Source: Conchocele bisecta (lineage: Eukaryota; Mollusca; Bivalvia; Lucinida; Thyasiridae). Taken from it: DNA of 64,000 nucleotides. The DNA lies in contig CM055271.1 in assembly GCA_029237695.1 (NCBI GenBank), positions 38,188,462 to 38,252,461 on the forward strand. The letters are read 5' to 3'. A program made the position numbers and the translations under genes. The notes under the pieces were generated by a model, which worked only from the letters and a program-made list of their open reading frames with translations, did no database searches and was not told the DNA's origin. This document shows, one piece after another, positions 44,636 through 55,790 of the stretch (position 1 is the first letter of the stretch; every line of letters begins with the position of its first letter).

Positions 44636-45194
44636 CATACCTATGCCTCATTAGTGACCTGTTTTGTATTTTGAAATCATGAACATACAATGTCGTCTGA
44701 GATCATTAACAACGCAACCAATAAAAGACAAGCACATATGAAAACTCCGTGACATGTGTGCGTATGCTTGCGATCATGAACATGCATTCTTCTCGGAGAC
44801 AAACAAAAATGAAACAAATAAAAAGTATACACATCGCTGTTTCGCGTTTCCAGACACTATAGTATTTACCTTATACGACATTCATGAGACAATCATACCT
44901 ACGGTAGTATGTACAGATACAAAAAGCATTATATAGGTATACATACATGTTTGCCTACAATAATGCGATATTCAAAATTAATTCCACTGATCGAATCAAT
45001 CCACTTTGTTCTCACATAAACCATCGTGTCCTGTTTATTTCCGATTCTCCTTGTTTAGCGCGGAAACACGTTCATAATGGAATATAAGCACTTTTCACCA
45101 TCAATATCACACCGCCGTATATCGCACTCATGCGCACTTCATGAGAACCTCTTATACGGCCATATAGCCAATATTCCACCGTAAGTCTGCTCTG
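44636..45194. other. No gene seen
   Basis: AT-rich unique sequence; short open frames only. Confidence 0.35.
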
Positions 45195-45450
45195 GTGTAT
45201 ATATGGGTGTGACTGGAGAAATGGGGTTTATTGGTTTTGCGACCAGTGTAGATCCAGATCAGACTGTGCATCCGCACAGTCTGATCAGGATCTGTACTGT
45301 TCGCTATTCCACCAATGAAGCAGCAGTAACGTTTCTAACAAGGAGTACATTATATCGTTATCAGGCTACCAGAGTGTGCTGGTTGATCAGGGGCAACATA
45401 TATCACAAATGCATTTATCATAAGCCCAATTGCTCCAGTCATAGTCACAT
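45195..45450. mobile_element. Family E copy
   Basis: GGTGTGACTGGAGAAATGGG and TAAGCCCAATTGCTCCAGTC, with GTAGATCCAGATCAGACTGT / CAGTCTGATCAGGATCTGTA inside. Confidence 0.75.
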
Positions 45451-45639
45451 ATCACTAATATCAAGAAGTTCGCGTGACGTTCATCTAATAATGGTACCAG
45501 ACACACAGTCAATAAAAGGCTGCGCACGCAGCATGCAGCGCTTTCCTGTTTGACATTTCTAACGACAGCACATCGGCGTGTTTCGGTCCGTGAAAAACGT
45601 CTCTTGGCCTTTTAATGCTAGAACAAGCCATAGATCTAA

Positions 45640-45955
45640 ACGTGTTCTTGGCTTAAATGGGGTTTGTGCGTTTTGCAGCCAATGTAGATTCAGATCAATC
45701 TGTGCTTCCTCACAGTCTGATGAGGAGCTGCAGCATTCATTCCACACGAGTCTGCTGTTTGATCAGGTGCAACATATTAGAAATCCCATAAGCCTCATTT
45801 CTCTATTTACAGCCACATTTGTGTTCCTTTGATGGATGGCGAACAGTGTAGATCTTGATCGGACATTGCAGAAGCACAGGCTGACCAGGAGCTACACTGG
45901 TCGCAAAAGCCAAAAGCCGCATTTCATACGCCATAGCCTCATATCAGGAACATCT
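45640..45955. mobile_element. Family E-like double copy
   Basis: Two diverged units: 45660-45800 (AATGTAGATTCAGATCAATC..) and 45838-45940 (CAGTGTAGATCTTGATCGGA..GGAGCTACACTGGTCGC). Confidence 0.6.
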
Positions 45956-45961
45956 AGCAAT

Positions 45962-46034
45962 ACAGTGAAACCTCTCTAAACCGGACACCCTGGGAGGTCC
46001 CCATTGTGTCCGGTTTAGAGATGTCTCACTGTAA
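45962..46034. repeat. Family F hairpin
   Basis: ACAGTGAAACCTCTCTAAAC and inverse GGTTTAGAGATGTCTCACTG. Confidence 0.85.
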
Positions 46035-46139
46035 ATCAGGCATATGACCATTCTGATACGTATGTGCGTGCTTTGCAATCATGAACATACATTAATATCT
46101 GAGATACTTATCATACATAGGATCACATATGTTGTATTG

Positions 46140-46625
46140 GTGTTTGTTTGTTTGTTTGTTTTTGTTTGTACGTTGGGGTTTAACGGCATATCAACAGCTA
46201 ACATCATTTAAGGCCGGGTCAATGGGTTTAGTATTAAATCCCATATATTACCTGTACAAGTACATGTACAAATGGGGGGAAAATCTCAAAATCAGAAGTG
46301 AATATTTGCAATAAAAAAATATATATTCAGCTCTGAAATCAGAATAATCCTGATCTGATGCCAGGTCCTCGCCACACCAGAATCACTTGGCCCCCTCCCA
46401 AAAGCAGTAGGATCAGAAATAATCTTACTACTTACTTACTAATGGGCAATAACCCAATTAAACTCCCAGGTAGCAAAAAGCCAAAGATAAAAACGTACCT
46501 GAGGGCCAAACCAGGCAAATCCTGTTTCCTATAAGGAGGAATCCCTACCGTTAATTTACGCCGTAGTGTTCGCCCGACCAACCACCCACCTATTGGTGTT
46601 CGGTTTAGAGAGGTTCCACTGTAAT
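46140..46625 (+). mobile_element. Family S (SINE-like) copy, nearly full
   Basis: (TTTG)n, GGGGTTTAACGGCATATC, AAGGCCGGGTCAATGGG, AATAATCCTGATCTGATGCC, CACACCAGAATCACTTGGCC, CTGAGGGCCAAACCAGGC. A family F half (CGGTTTAGAGAGGTTCCACT) is at the right edge. It shows the uninterrupted CTGATCTGATGCC site that is occupied at 47420 and 51660. Confidence 0.75.
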
Positions 46626-46719
46626 TCCAGTCGCATACTCGTTTGACTTTTCTAACGACAGCACATCAGCGTGTTCGGTCCGTGAAAAACGTCCCTCGGC
46701 ATTTTAACCCTTAACAGGT

Positions 46720-46920
46720 GGGAAACGGAAATGTTGTCTGCTGTTGTTTCATATTTTGTATTCTTTCTCAGTAAAAACATGCTTTTACAGCACTTTAGCA
46801 TCATTTCCATTGGAAATGATTCTAAATTATTGTCAAAGCATGTTTTTCGTGAGTATAATGGCAAATAAAACATAAACAGCAGACGAGAAAATTTCGTTCA
46901 GCATTGTAAGGGTTAATGCT
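46720..46920. mobile_element. Family H hairpin MITE
   Basis: TTGTCTGCTGTTGTTTCAT at the left, AACAGCAGACGAGAAAATTT at the right; centre AGCATCATTTCCATTGGAAA. Confidence 0.75.
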
Positions 46921-46954
46921 AGATGCGGCCATACGTCGAAACTTCTATATTACA

Positions 46955-47240
46955 CTATCGCCTGAGTTAATCTTGTCATTATGGTAAATTTCTGTATTTC
47001 AAAAAGTGGAATATTGTGCTTGAAATCAAGCAGCTCGATTGGCTGAGCCTGCGCTGGGGAGGTTATCAAGACTCACTATTCATGTGACGTCAATTTATTC
47101 GTAGAAAGCCGAATCCAAGTTTGTCAGCTGCTGTTTTATTATCAATCTTCATGTGGGTTTTTTTGCTACAAAATAAAACGTGCTTTGACGGCGCATGATA
47201 ATTGCCTCAAATGATGACGACTTGAAGACGATTCTCATAT
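46955..47240. mobile_element. Family G left part and eroded family H copy
   Basis: 46958-47060 has the family G start (CTATCGCCTGAGTTAATCTT, CAGCTCGATTGGCTGAGCC). 47118-47240 has TTGTCAGCTGCTGTTTTATT and CGTGCTTTGACGGCGCATGA, family H-like. Confidence 0.5.
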
Positions 47241-47261
47241 TATGCCAATACATTACATTGT

Positions 47262-47885
47262 TTGTTTGTTTGTTTATTGGTGTTTAATGGCCTACCAACA
47301 GCTTAGCTCATGTAAGGCCGGGCAAACGGGTTCGATCCCGTTTTAACCTGCTGCATTGGGAGGCGGTCCCAAAAGCAATACGGAATATTTGCATCGAGAA
47401 ATTAGAACAACCTGACCTGTAGCCGATTTCATCAAAATTGCAAAGTATACTTATCTAGCAAAGTATACTTTGAGGGAGTAATCATTTATTTTTCCAGAAA
47501 TGCATTATTTCATATAGAACTAACAACTTCATATATTTTATGATTAAAGGTATGCAGAATTATTATACTGACTTTATTACATTATCACAGCCAAAATGGC
47601 TGTGATAATGTAATAAATTCAGTATAATAAAAATTAATAAATTTATCCTAAAATTGAAAATTTCTCCCTCAAAATATACCACACCAAATTCACTTGGCCC
47701 CTTCCCCTAAAATAGGATTACGATTAATCGTGATACTCACATAAGGGATATAACCAGATTCAGCTGTCACATACAAGATTTCAAAGACGTATAAGAGGGC
47801 CAAACCAGGTCTCCTATCGGAATTCCGGTGAGGATGAACCCCGATCGTTAAATTATCCATCACATGCTCCCACCTGTCACTCACA
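47262..47885 (+). mobile_element. Family S copy with nested family A MITE
   Basis: The head GTGTTTAATGGCCTACCAAC, GGCCGGGCAAACGGGTTCGA (a B-box-like GGTTCGATCC is visible) and GAACAACCTGACCTG. Then the MITE. Then ACACCAAATTCACTTGGCCC and AGGGCCAAACCAGGTCTCC to GCTCCCACCTGTCAC. Confidence 0.75.
47420..47680. mobile_element. Family A MITE, right end deleted
   Basis: Starts after CTG at 47417-47419, at the second CTG of the host motif CCTGATCTG. It has lost about 45 bp at the right end, so no right duplication remains. The arm order (TAATCATTTATTTTTCC first) is opposite to that of 51660. Confidence 0.8.
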
Positions 47886-47989
47886 CATGTTCTTGTTCAT
47901 GTATAGGTCAACTATTAAACAAACAGCAGACGACACAATTCGGTTTCCGCGGTTACAATGCGTCAAGGCAAGTCATATGTGTATTGCTG

Positions 47990-48022
47990 GTTTTAGAACG
48001 CAGCGTGCAACATACGCTGCGT
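47990..48022. repeat. Small hairpin
   Basis: GAACGCAGCGTG and CATACGCTGCGTTC pair across a short loop. Confidence 0.7.
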
Positions 48023-48400
48023 TCATCTACGTGCAAAGATTTGCCGCTTGAAGATTCTAAAAACGGTATTATACGACACAATCTTAATTAAATTGCCCTT
48101 TGTATGTACATGTAATCATGTTTCATCGAGCACTAACTAGCGCCATTGTGTCATACTCATGTTATATATCATGTAGTGTTACCTCATGTTGTCATAAGTG
48201 TATGACCTGGGTGAAATAATGATAATAATAATATTCCCAACCTCCACCCACCTGCATGAAAGATAAACTAGAGTAACATTAAATTTTGTGTTGCAAATGT
48301 GGCCGGGTTGGCATATGTTTTATGTCAAGCGCTGACGCACAATGTAACGATGTCCCAGGTTGGATTGCGTTTACCGACCGACATGCTGTCCTGGCTCTAC
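48023..48400. other. No gene seen
   Basis: Unique AT-rich DNA. Confidence 0.3.
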
Positions 48401-48404
48401 GCTG

Positions 48405-48540
48405 ATCGTATATCGCCGGTATTGATTTCGAAAATGATTCGTAATTTTCGAACACGGCGTCGAATGTTAACACAAATTTCGAAGCTCATGCTCCGAAATT
48501 TGTGTTAACATTCGACGCCGTGTAGATCGGCGATATACGG
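48405..48540. repeat. Hairpin with long exact arms
   Basis: AACACGGCGTCGAATGTTAA and CACAAATTTCG are inverted at CGAAATTTGTG and TTAACATTCGACGCCGTGT. Outer weaker arms are GATCGTATATCGCCGGTAT / GATCGGCGATATACGGTGAT. Confidence 0.85.
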
Positions 48541-49294
48541 TGATCAACAAGGGAGGTGATTCCAGAACTCTTATACATGTAGCGTACACTAATTTGTCTG
48601 CCGCTGTTTGGCTCTAGATCGAGATTGAGTGCAATAAAGCGACACCAGAATAATGATGTGCAGCAATTCTGCCATTAAGAAACTGACGCATACAAAATGT
48701 GCTCTTTGTTGCCAACGGTTGATGAGTTTCAACACTTTCCACGATAATTAGTCGAGCCGGCTCCGATAACAAAAACTGGCGTTATCTACTTGTGCATTGT
48801 ATTATCGTTATTATTACTCTCAAACCCAGTGTTGTTGTCTAAAAACAGTATATTCAGTGTGCAACCGCAGTTCCTTGGATAGCATCCACAACTGCCTGCG
48901 TTAATCCTTCCAGGATTATCAACATTTCTGAATGCATCTATTGGCAATGCCAACTCGCAATCAAGCAATTGTATTGTCTGAGCCTGAGCTGTAGAATGTG
49001 TAGTATTTGGTTGATTAAAATACAAAGTATGTCGTTTTCGCTCCATAAAGCGAATACAAACACATATTGAATATCTAAGACATTAATAGAAACACAGTGT
49101 CATTAAGGGCATCTCAGATATGTACAGAAGGAAATGAATCAGATTAGTAAAGTATGTTTCCGTTGTCATTTTGTATCGTATTTCGCGACTAAACCGAACT
49201 ACATTGTACATTTGTATACTCGCTTGCATATTGCCAATTAATTATGATTAACTCTCTGGATTACTCCATACCTGTACACTACCGCCTACACTAA
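48541..49294. other. No gene; family G fragment
   Basis: 48885-48995 carries ACAACTGCCTGCGTTAATCC and CGCAATCAAGCAATTGTATT, a left-half family G. The rest is unique. Confidence 0.4.
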
Positions 49295-49475
49295 TCTTTC
49301 ATTCCGGGGCCAAGTTAACACCTATATGTACGTAATGCATGTTTCTCATGACGTTACTAGAACGCGGCATTACGTCACCTGACCAGTCCACAACGGTCGC
49401 ACTGACATTTTGAAATTGATGCGCAGGATGAGGCACCTACTTCACGCGAAGAGTACAGCGGCCCCAGAATGAGTA
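49295..49475. mobile_element. Repeat with CATTCCGGGGCCAAG
   Basis: A second copy of the 36800-37015 repeat, preceded by a family G start (CACTACCGCCTACACTAATC) at 49270. Confidence 0.5.
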
Positions 49476-49574
49476 TTAGAAGAGTATTAGGGTCGCGATC
49501 GGAATAACAATAAGGCAAAGCTGATTTGTTTTCAGAAAATGATCATAGGTAACAACATATCAAAACTCCCCATC

Positions 49575-50110
49575 TTGATTTCTGGATTAAGCTCCAGTGG
49601 CGTCCACTGGAGCTTAATCCAGAAATCAAGATGGCGTCCAAAATGGCCGCCAAAATGACAAAAAGCATGACTAGTGCAATATCCACTAAATCAATCAGAA
49701 AAAAACAAAAGTACCGAAACAGAATATAACTAACGAATCATAATAATCCAAATTGTGAATAGTAATGCAATCAAAATGGCGTCCAAGATGGCATCTCTTA
49801 ACTCTCAAAACTGAGCAAACATGTGGAACATGAACTTTTGCAATAACTATATTCGAATGTAATATTGTGGTTATTAGGAGACTATGCAACATATTTAATA
49901 CATATTATGGTATGTAAAATGATATTCAAGATGGCTACCAAATTGCGAGAAAGGTATAAAATATATAACATCTAACCTAATTCCTATATTTGAATTTGTT
50001 ATATGGATCAATAGGAGAGACTTGAACAACGCAATACATTTACAGCGTAGTTCATTTATTATATTATGCAAACTGATATTCAAGATGGCCACCAAGGTTT
50101 TGGGAAATCT
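49575..50110. repeat. Hairpin followed by diverged CAAGATGGC repeats
   Basis: Hairpin ATCTTGATTTCTGGATTAAG with exact inverse at 49572-49632 around a 10-base palindromic loop. Then units with TCAAAATGGCGTCCAAGATG, ATTCAAGATGGCTACCAA and ATTCAAGATGGCCACCAAGG at about 150-bp spacing. Confidence 0.7.
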
Positions 50111-50409
50111 CGCAAAATAACTTATATCTATATACGGCAAATCAGCACAGGGCGATGAAACAAACGCTATTTATTGTTACTTATGCTGGAAACATGTCTC
50201 AAATTGCCGGCGTTAGTTCGTTGCAGCGTTATCAAGCACAATTATGTGTGTTAACTGCATAACTAATTGGAATAACCTGCTAAAATAGCAAACTGGTCAG
50301 TAACTTTTTAAAATAATCACCATCATGGCATTATAGTCATGAAGCACCACATTCAAATGTCTATCGGTAGTCTAACCCACATATTAGGTTACCTAGAAAA
50401 ATAATAATA

Positions 50410-50665
50410 TAGGAATGAATGGCATTTTTATGGAATTTATCGGGGTATCAACTTGGAAAAGTCGCGGGAATACTGGACGAAGCGATACAAAATTACAATT
50501 TTCGAAAAAAAAAAAAAAAAAAAAGAAATATATAATATTTTTTTTTTTTTTTTTTTTTTTTCGAAAATTGTAATTTTTTATGGCCTCGTCCAGTATTCCC
50601 GCGACTTTTCCAAGTTTATATCCCCGATAAATTCCACAAAAATGCCATTCATTCCTTATAATTCC
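50410..50665. repeat. Long hairpin with A-tract and T-tract loop
   Basis: GGAATGAATGGCATTTTTAT..AAGTCGCGGGAATACTGGACGA..AATTACAATTTTCGA, then A(20) and T(25), then the inverse arms to AATGCCATTCATTCC. Arms are about 95 nt with few mismatches. Confidence 0.9.
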
Positions 50666-51106
50666 AGCATTTGAACAAATTCATCAAGAAAATGTGTTTA
50701 TTTTCCGTTTTCTTAAGAATTATTTTAACTGCGCCTCACGGTTACGGAAAGTAGTTCGGCGTGGAAGTTTACTGGGATATACATTTTGGACAGAGACTGG
50801 CTACGGGCCAATCAAATGTGAGGGAATTGTGTAAATATTGTTGTGCTGGAATTATTTGTAAATAATTCATTTGTAAATCGATGTGTATAATGGAAGATGG
50901 ACAGTATAATAGTTAAATTGCATACCCGAGGTGATAGCTGCATATACAGTATATCACATTATGCTATCAGTTGGTAGTTCGCACGGATACACATACATGT
51001 AATTGATCGACCGAGTTTGTAATATCCATTTATTGTACAACATTATGACCATATTTATCAAATCAACAATACTTTAACGTACATATACATGCAAGATTCA
51101 CATGAA
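50666..51106. other. No gene seen
   Basis: Unique AT-rich sequence. Confidence 0.35.
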
Positions 51107-51257
51107 GCTCATGAAGACGTGTTTGCTGCGCCATGTCATCAACATCAGTTGCCTATTAAGGAAAATATCAAATAATACTACCTTTGGTGTGGGCGCGCTT
51201 TCAACACTTTCAGCCATTGTTGTTGTTGTTGTTGTAACCACGTGATCAAGCACCTTG
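51107..51257. mobile_element. Family B right half
   Basis: TGAAGACGTGTTTGCTGCGC through (GTT)n to ACCACGTGATCAAGCACCTT, ending CACCTTG at 51257. The left half is absent. Confidence 0.8.
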
Positions 51258-51310
51258 GGATTTAAGAAAGTCAATGGTAATGTATATATGCGGTATATAT
51301 TGTTTACTCA

Positions 51311-51530
51311 TAAAATCGGCTATGGTAACTGGTAACGAGCGCGTTTTTCACCAATGCATCGTGGGTTCGAACCCCGGGCCGGGTGGTATGTGAGATGGTA
51401 TGACGGCCGCCAAATCAGACAAGAGGGTTTTCCCCAGGTAATCCGGTTTCTTCCCGCGTTAAGGACCAGTCCGACTGTATCAATGCAATCATTTACATAA
51501 GTGCTCTAACGGTTGTTTGTAATCATTGTA
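51311..51530 (+). mobile_element. SINE with B-box and TCCGGTTTC domain
   Basis: A B-box-like string GGGTTCGAACCCCGG at 51363-51377 is followed by GGGTTTTCCCCAGG and TAATCCGGTTTCTTCCC. The latter resembles the conserved central domain shared by many invertebrate SINEs. No clear tail. Confidence 0.6.
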
Positions 51531-51540
51531 CATTTATATA

Positions 51541-52110
51541 CTTAATGGTGTTTAACGGTCATGTACATGTAGGCCAGGTTAACGGGGTCGATCCAATATT
51601 TCACGCAGGGGCGGGGAATACCAACATCGAACTGAATATTTACATACAATTATGATCTGATGCCTATCTCACCAACATTTCAAAGTATACTTTTCTAGCA
51701 AAGTATACTTTGAGGGAGAAATTTTCAATTTTAGGATAAATTTATTAATTGTTATTATACTGAATTTATTACATTATCACAGCCAATTTGGCTGTGATAG
51801 TGTAATAAGTTCAGTATAATAATTCTGCATACTTGTGATCATCAAATAAATGCAGTCGTTAGTTCTATATGAAATAATGCATTTCAGGAAAAATAAAAGA
51901 TTACTACCTCAAAGTATACTTTGTTACAAAAGTATACTTTGCAATGTTGGTGAAATAGGCTACTGGTGTCACCACTAAACCAGAGAGACCTACATATAGT
52001 CACACTCCCCAAAAGTTAACACTAGTCCTACTACTTGTATAATGTGTATAACACTATTCAACTATTAAGTAACACCACAGCCAAAACGGACATGAGGGCC
52101 AAACCAGGGA
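51541..52110 (+). mobile_element. Family S copy with nested family A MITE
   Basis: GGTGTTTAACGGTCATGTAC, AGGCCAGGTTAACGGGGTCG and TTATGATCTG lead to the MITE. GTGTCACCACTAAACCAGAG..ATGAGGGCCAAACCAGGG follows. Host parts align with 46140. Confidence 0.75.
51660..51962. mobile_element. Family A MITE with CTG target duplication
   Basis: CTG at 51657-51659 and 51963-51965. Orientation is opposite to the copy at 47420 although the host site is the same. Confidence 0.85.
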
Positions 52111-52308
52111 TACACTAGAGTCTGTGCTAACCTTGCCAATATATGTCAATTTATTTATTTCTTGAACGTTTTGCTTGAAATCATGCATATTGATTGGCTG
52201 AAGCTGAGTTGTGACACAGCTCATGCGCATGCGAGTTGTCATTGCTGTTCCGAGATTGTAATACTCTGTAATACTCTGAGCGAGATTACCGCAGGTGTTT
52301 GTGCACCT
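52111..52308. mobile_element. Family G copy, eroded
   Basis: AGAGTCTGTGCTAACCTTGC, CATATTGATTGGCTGAAGC, ATTACCGCAGGTGTTTGTG. Confidence 0.55.
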
Positions 52309-52807
52309 GGGGGCCGTTTCACTAAACTCAGTACGATTTAAATGTTCGTAAGTGCAAAATTATGATAGTCTGTACATTTCACATTAACATTGTTTTCATG
52401 TAACCAATTATTGGATTTACATTTATTGAGCATAAATCCATCAATTGAAATTTCCAGTAGCCGATTTCATCAACATTGCAAAGTATACTTTGGTAGCAAA
52501 GTATACTTTGAGGGAGAAATTTTCAATTTTATGATATTTTACTGAATTTATTACATTATCACAGCCAATTTGGCTGTGATAATGTAATACATTCAGTATA
52601 ATAATTCTGCATACTTTTAATCATGAAATATATGCATTTGTTAGTTCTATATGATATAATGCATTTCAGGAAAAATAAATGATTACTCCCTCAAAGTATA
52701 CTTTGCTAGTAAAGTATACTTTGCAATGTTGATGAAATAGGCTACAGACGATCATAAATGTGCACTTACGAACATTTTAGTCGTACGAAGTGTAGTGAAA
52801 CGGCCCC
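52309..52807. mobile_element. Family C MITE split by family A
   Basis: Host arms GGGCCGTTTCACTAAACTC (left) and GTACGAAGTGTAGTGAAACG (right). The host is interrupted exactly at TTTCCAG|ACGATC. Uninterrupted copies at 9812 and 38675 show this junction in reverse complement as GGATCGTCTGGAAAT. Confidence 0.9.
52458..52744. mobile_element. Family A MITE with CAG target duplication
   Basis: 287 bp; CAG at 52455-52457 and 52745-52747. The host family C consensus has a single CAG, so the duplication is proved by an empty site. Confidence 0.95.
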
Positions 52808-53114
52808 TATGAGTCCGATAAGGATGAACGTCATCGAATCGTTATCTTTCGAATGCCCCAGTCAAGTCTGCCGCCCACTGCTGTAAACTACATAACGTTT
52901 ACATCAAATGAAACTAAATGTAGATTTATATTGAAAAGCTGTGAAGGCCCTTATTATTTACACCACAATTAGAGAAACATGACAACAACAGACATAGTCA
53001 TGAATAGTATTCGCTATTCACACAATTCCTACAGTTCCCATATCTGGAAACATGAACAGGATATGCTGACGACCATCAGATATACATGTATCGGGTGGAT
53101 GAAAAAAAACGTCG
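52808..53114. other. No gene seen
   Basis: Unique AT-rich sequence. Confidence 0.35.
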
Positions 53115-53235
53115 GACATGCTCAATAAATGTAAATCCAATAACAGTTTGCAAGAAAACATTGTTAATGTGAAATGTACAGACTATCATAAAATTATTGC
53201 ACTTACGAACATTTTAGTCGTACGAAGTTTAGTGC
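53115..53235. mobile_element. Family C right half
   Basis: GCTCAATAAATGTAAATCC to GTCGTACGAAGTTTAGTG. A family G piece (CAACTCGCAATC-like) follows at 53240-53340. Confidence 0.75.
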
Positions 53236-53499
53236 CCTGTTGGCAATGCTAACTCGCAATCAAGCAATTTATTTACTAACTGATCAAGTTACTTGAGTTC
53301 AACCACAATAGCCAAGTATTTTAAATAAGACATTGGAACATATTGGCAAAATGAGCACAGGCAGTAGTGTATATTTCGGATACTTTTGTACGGCATACCC
53401 TCTTTTACTCAAAGCCCAATGAACTAAGGAAAATACTTTGAGTTAATGACAATATTTGATTTAATGAGATATATTAAAGAGGAAAACATGTACTCTGGG

Positions 53500-53766
53500 C
53501 CATGCATTTTTGTCTTATCAATAGTTTGACTTAAGAGAGATTGATGTAATGAGAGTATACTGCATTATGATTGTTCTGTGCACTTTCTGTACACTACAGT
53601 CCACTTTGACTTGACGCCCAACAGTCTCGGGTTTGAATCCAGATCTTGGGTATGCAATATGCATTTCCAACGGCGTCTGAAGTCAAGACCGAACGTTATG
53701 GCACGGCACAGGAATCTGAAACAATGAAGCCACTGGTGCTGCAGGCTTAGCAACACTAAATCATCA
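53500..53766 (-). mobile_element. Possible tRNA-derived SINE fragment
   Basis: On the minus strand GGATTCAAACCCGAGAC (about 53627-53643) resembles a tRNA B box. I cannot place an A box or a tail. The 71-residue open frame over it has no recognisable domain. Confidence 0.3.
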
Positions 53767-53767
53767 G

Positions 53768-53934
53768 GGGCCCGTTTCACTAAGCTAAAATGTTCTTAAG
53801 AATGCAGCATATGCTCAATAAATGTAAATCCAATAATTGTTTACAAGAACACAGTGTTAATGTGAAATATACAGACTGTCATAATTTTGCACTTACGAAC
53901 ATTTTGGTCTTATGAAGTTTAGTGAAACGGGACC
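53768..53934. mobile_element. Family C MITE, internally deleted
   Basis: GGGCCCGTTTCACTAAGC then ATGTTC, jumping to GCAGCATATGCTCAATAAAT and the full right arm. Confidence 0.8.
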
Positions 53935-53989
53935 CAGATATTCATGCACGGCGTGGTACATGAAAGTAGTACAGTAAAAAACATAATGC

Positions 53990-54585
53990 AGATGGTGTAT
54001 GCCATAGACACTCTTTGTTTGCAGAAACCGGTCAATTGGTGTACTAATCTACTTCACAGGCATGTTAAAGGCACATGCCCACTCAGTAGGCACAACATGT
54101 TCTTTATAGGAATTAAATAAATGTATAATTGTGTCACTATTCGACCAGTTTTAGGAAATTGCGAGTGCCCACTATACAGATATAAATAGTTAGTAATACA
54201 TATTTTAATGATAGTAACTGCCGGTGGTATCAGGCTATTTTCATATGCAAATCAATCATGATATATTTTAAGTATTTATACTAATTAAATGCGTCATCTG
54301 AAATAGTAAAATTTTCGACACATTATAAAGTATGATCATTGCACATCAAAACATAAATACAGATACTAAATAGTAATGTCCGTTAACATTTTAAGGAAAC
54401 ACGGTTTCGCCCCTGATATAAGTGTGGACATTTACGTCCGATATAAAATGTATAATAATGCCAATCAATACGTGGGGTCATGGTGAATGAATGTTTCTTG
54501 TGCCAGAAAATGTCTCAGATGATGTCTCTGATATAAAGAACATGTTGTGCCTACTGAGCGGGCATGTACCTTTAATGTATCATTT
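53990..54585. mobile_element. Family K element, full copy
   Basis: AAGGCACATGCCCACTCAGT..CACAACATGTTCTTTATAG at 54066 is inverted at CTATAAAGAACATGTTG-type sequence ending GGGCATGTACCTTTAA near 54575. Interior AAACACGGTTTCGCCCCTGATA is shared with 18900 and 62640. Confidence 0.75.
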
Positions 54586-54957
54586 ACGCCATTTTCAAGC
54601 ATATGTTTTGGAATTATTATACAAGTCGGAACATGTTTGTCATGTGAGGCGGTTTCAATTCCAGGCACTGACTTTTTGCGCCACCGCAATGGTGGTCACA
54701 TGTAATTGAGTTTATCAGTATTAACAATAAATAACCCTATATTTTCATTAGTGATTATCCAGAGCAGATTGTGTGCAGGTTATGGGAAAATACGTTCATA
54801 CGAAAAATTAAAGTAGCAGAGAATAGCAAACTGTGTGGTAGACGGTTATATTACGTTATATAAATCAATGATGGTGGCCCAGCTGCCCGGCGTAGAACTT
54901 TTCACGTCGAAAAATGTACCATTTTTCCTGACGAGATGCCACTCGGCTCAATATAGA
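54586..54957. other. No gene seen
   Basis: Two antisense open frames at 54465-54709 overlap the K end. There is no domain and no splice evidence. Confidence 0.35.
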
Positions 54958-55387
54958 GCTACAGTAGCGCTTTTCTGCTCCTTACCTATTTGTATATACT
55001 AATATCGTATACATATCGTAATCGTATAGTATTGGTATATTTAATGAGCATATCGTATGATCATATAATATTGATATATTTGTACCGTATCATCGTATAG
55101 TACAATTTGTGTACATTATACAAACGTACTAGTATACTAATATTGTACACCAATCTGGTATGTTTGTACGATACAAACGTACCTTAATTATACACATGTA
55201 TAAAAATCGTGTTTATAAACGTACGATTTGAATGGTATATCTATACGATATTGGTTGGTATGTACGGTACAAACATACCGTACGTTTATATTATATGCAT
55301 ATCGTATAGAAAACATATCGTATTGGTATAGTATACGTATAGTATTGGTATAGTACATACAGTTGACCTGCAGAAAAGCGCTACTGT
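54958..55387. mobile_element. Family P element, uninterrupted
   Basis: TACAGTAGCGCTTTTCTGC at both ends, inverted. The interior is GTATA/CGTAT inverted words. It supplies the empty site for the insertion at 33364. Confidence 0.85.
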
Positions 55388-55445
55388 ATCGCATAAACGC
55401 ATTTTTCGTCTAGTAACCGGCGCAACTTTATGTTTATGAACTACA

Positions 55446-55790
55446 GTACTGTAGCGCTTTTCAGCAGGTCAACTATACATGTACGTACTATACCAATACT
55501 ATACGTATACCATACCAATACGATATGTTTTATATACGATACGCATATAATATAAACGTACGGTATGTTTGTACCGTACATACCAACCAATATCATATAG
55601 ATATACCATTCAAATCGTACGTGTATACGATTTTTATACATGTCATGATGTGTATAATTCTGGTACGTTTGTATCGTACAAACATACCAGATTTGTGTAC
55701 GGTATAAATGTACCAGAAAACCGTAAATGTATACGATATATTAACGGTGTTGCCGTGTACTATTTCCCTAATATTTGGTCCGCCTCGGCA
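55446..55790. mobile_element. Family P element, inverted partner
   Basis: Starts ACTGTAGCGCTTTTCAGCAG and runs as the reverse complement of 34018-34365. With 54958-55387 it forms a head-to-head pair spaced about 60 bp. Confidence 0.8.

Noticed and set aside
51363..51377. Possible tRNA gene
   Set aside because: Only a B-box-like GGGTTCGAACCCCGG is visible; there is no cloverleaf or A box at the right distance, and SINE body sequence follows.
53565..53780. 71-residue minus-strand open frame
   Set aside because: Overlaps a probable SINE fragment; no domain, splice site or conserved pattern.
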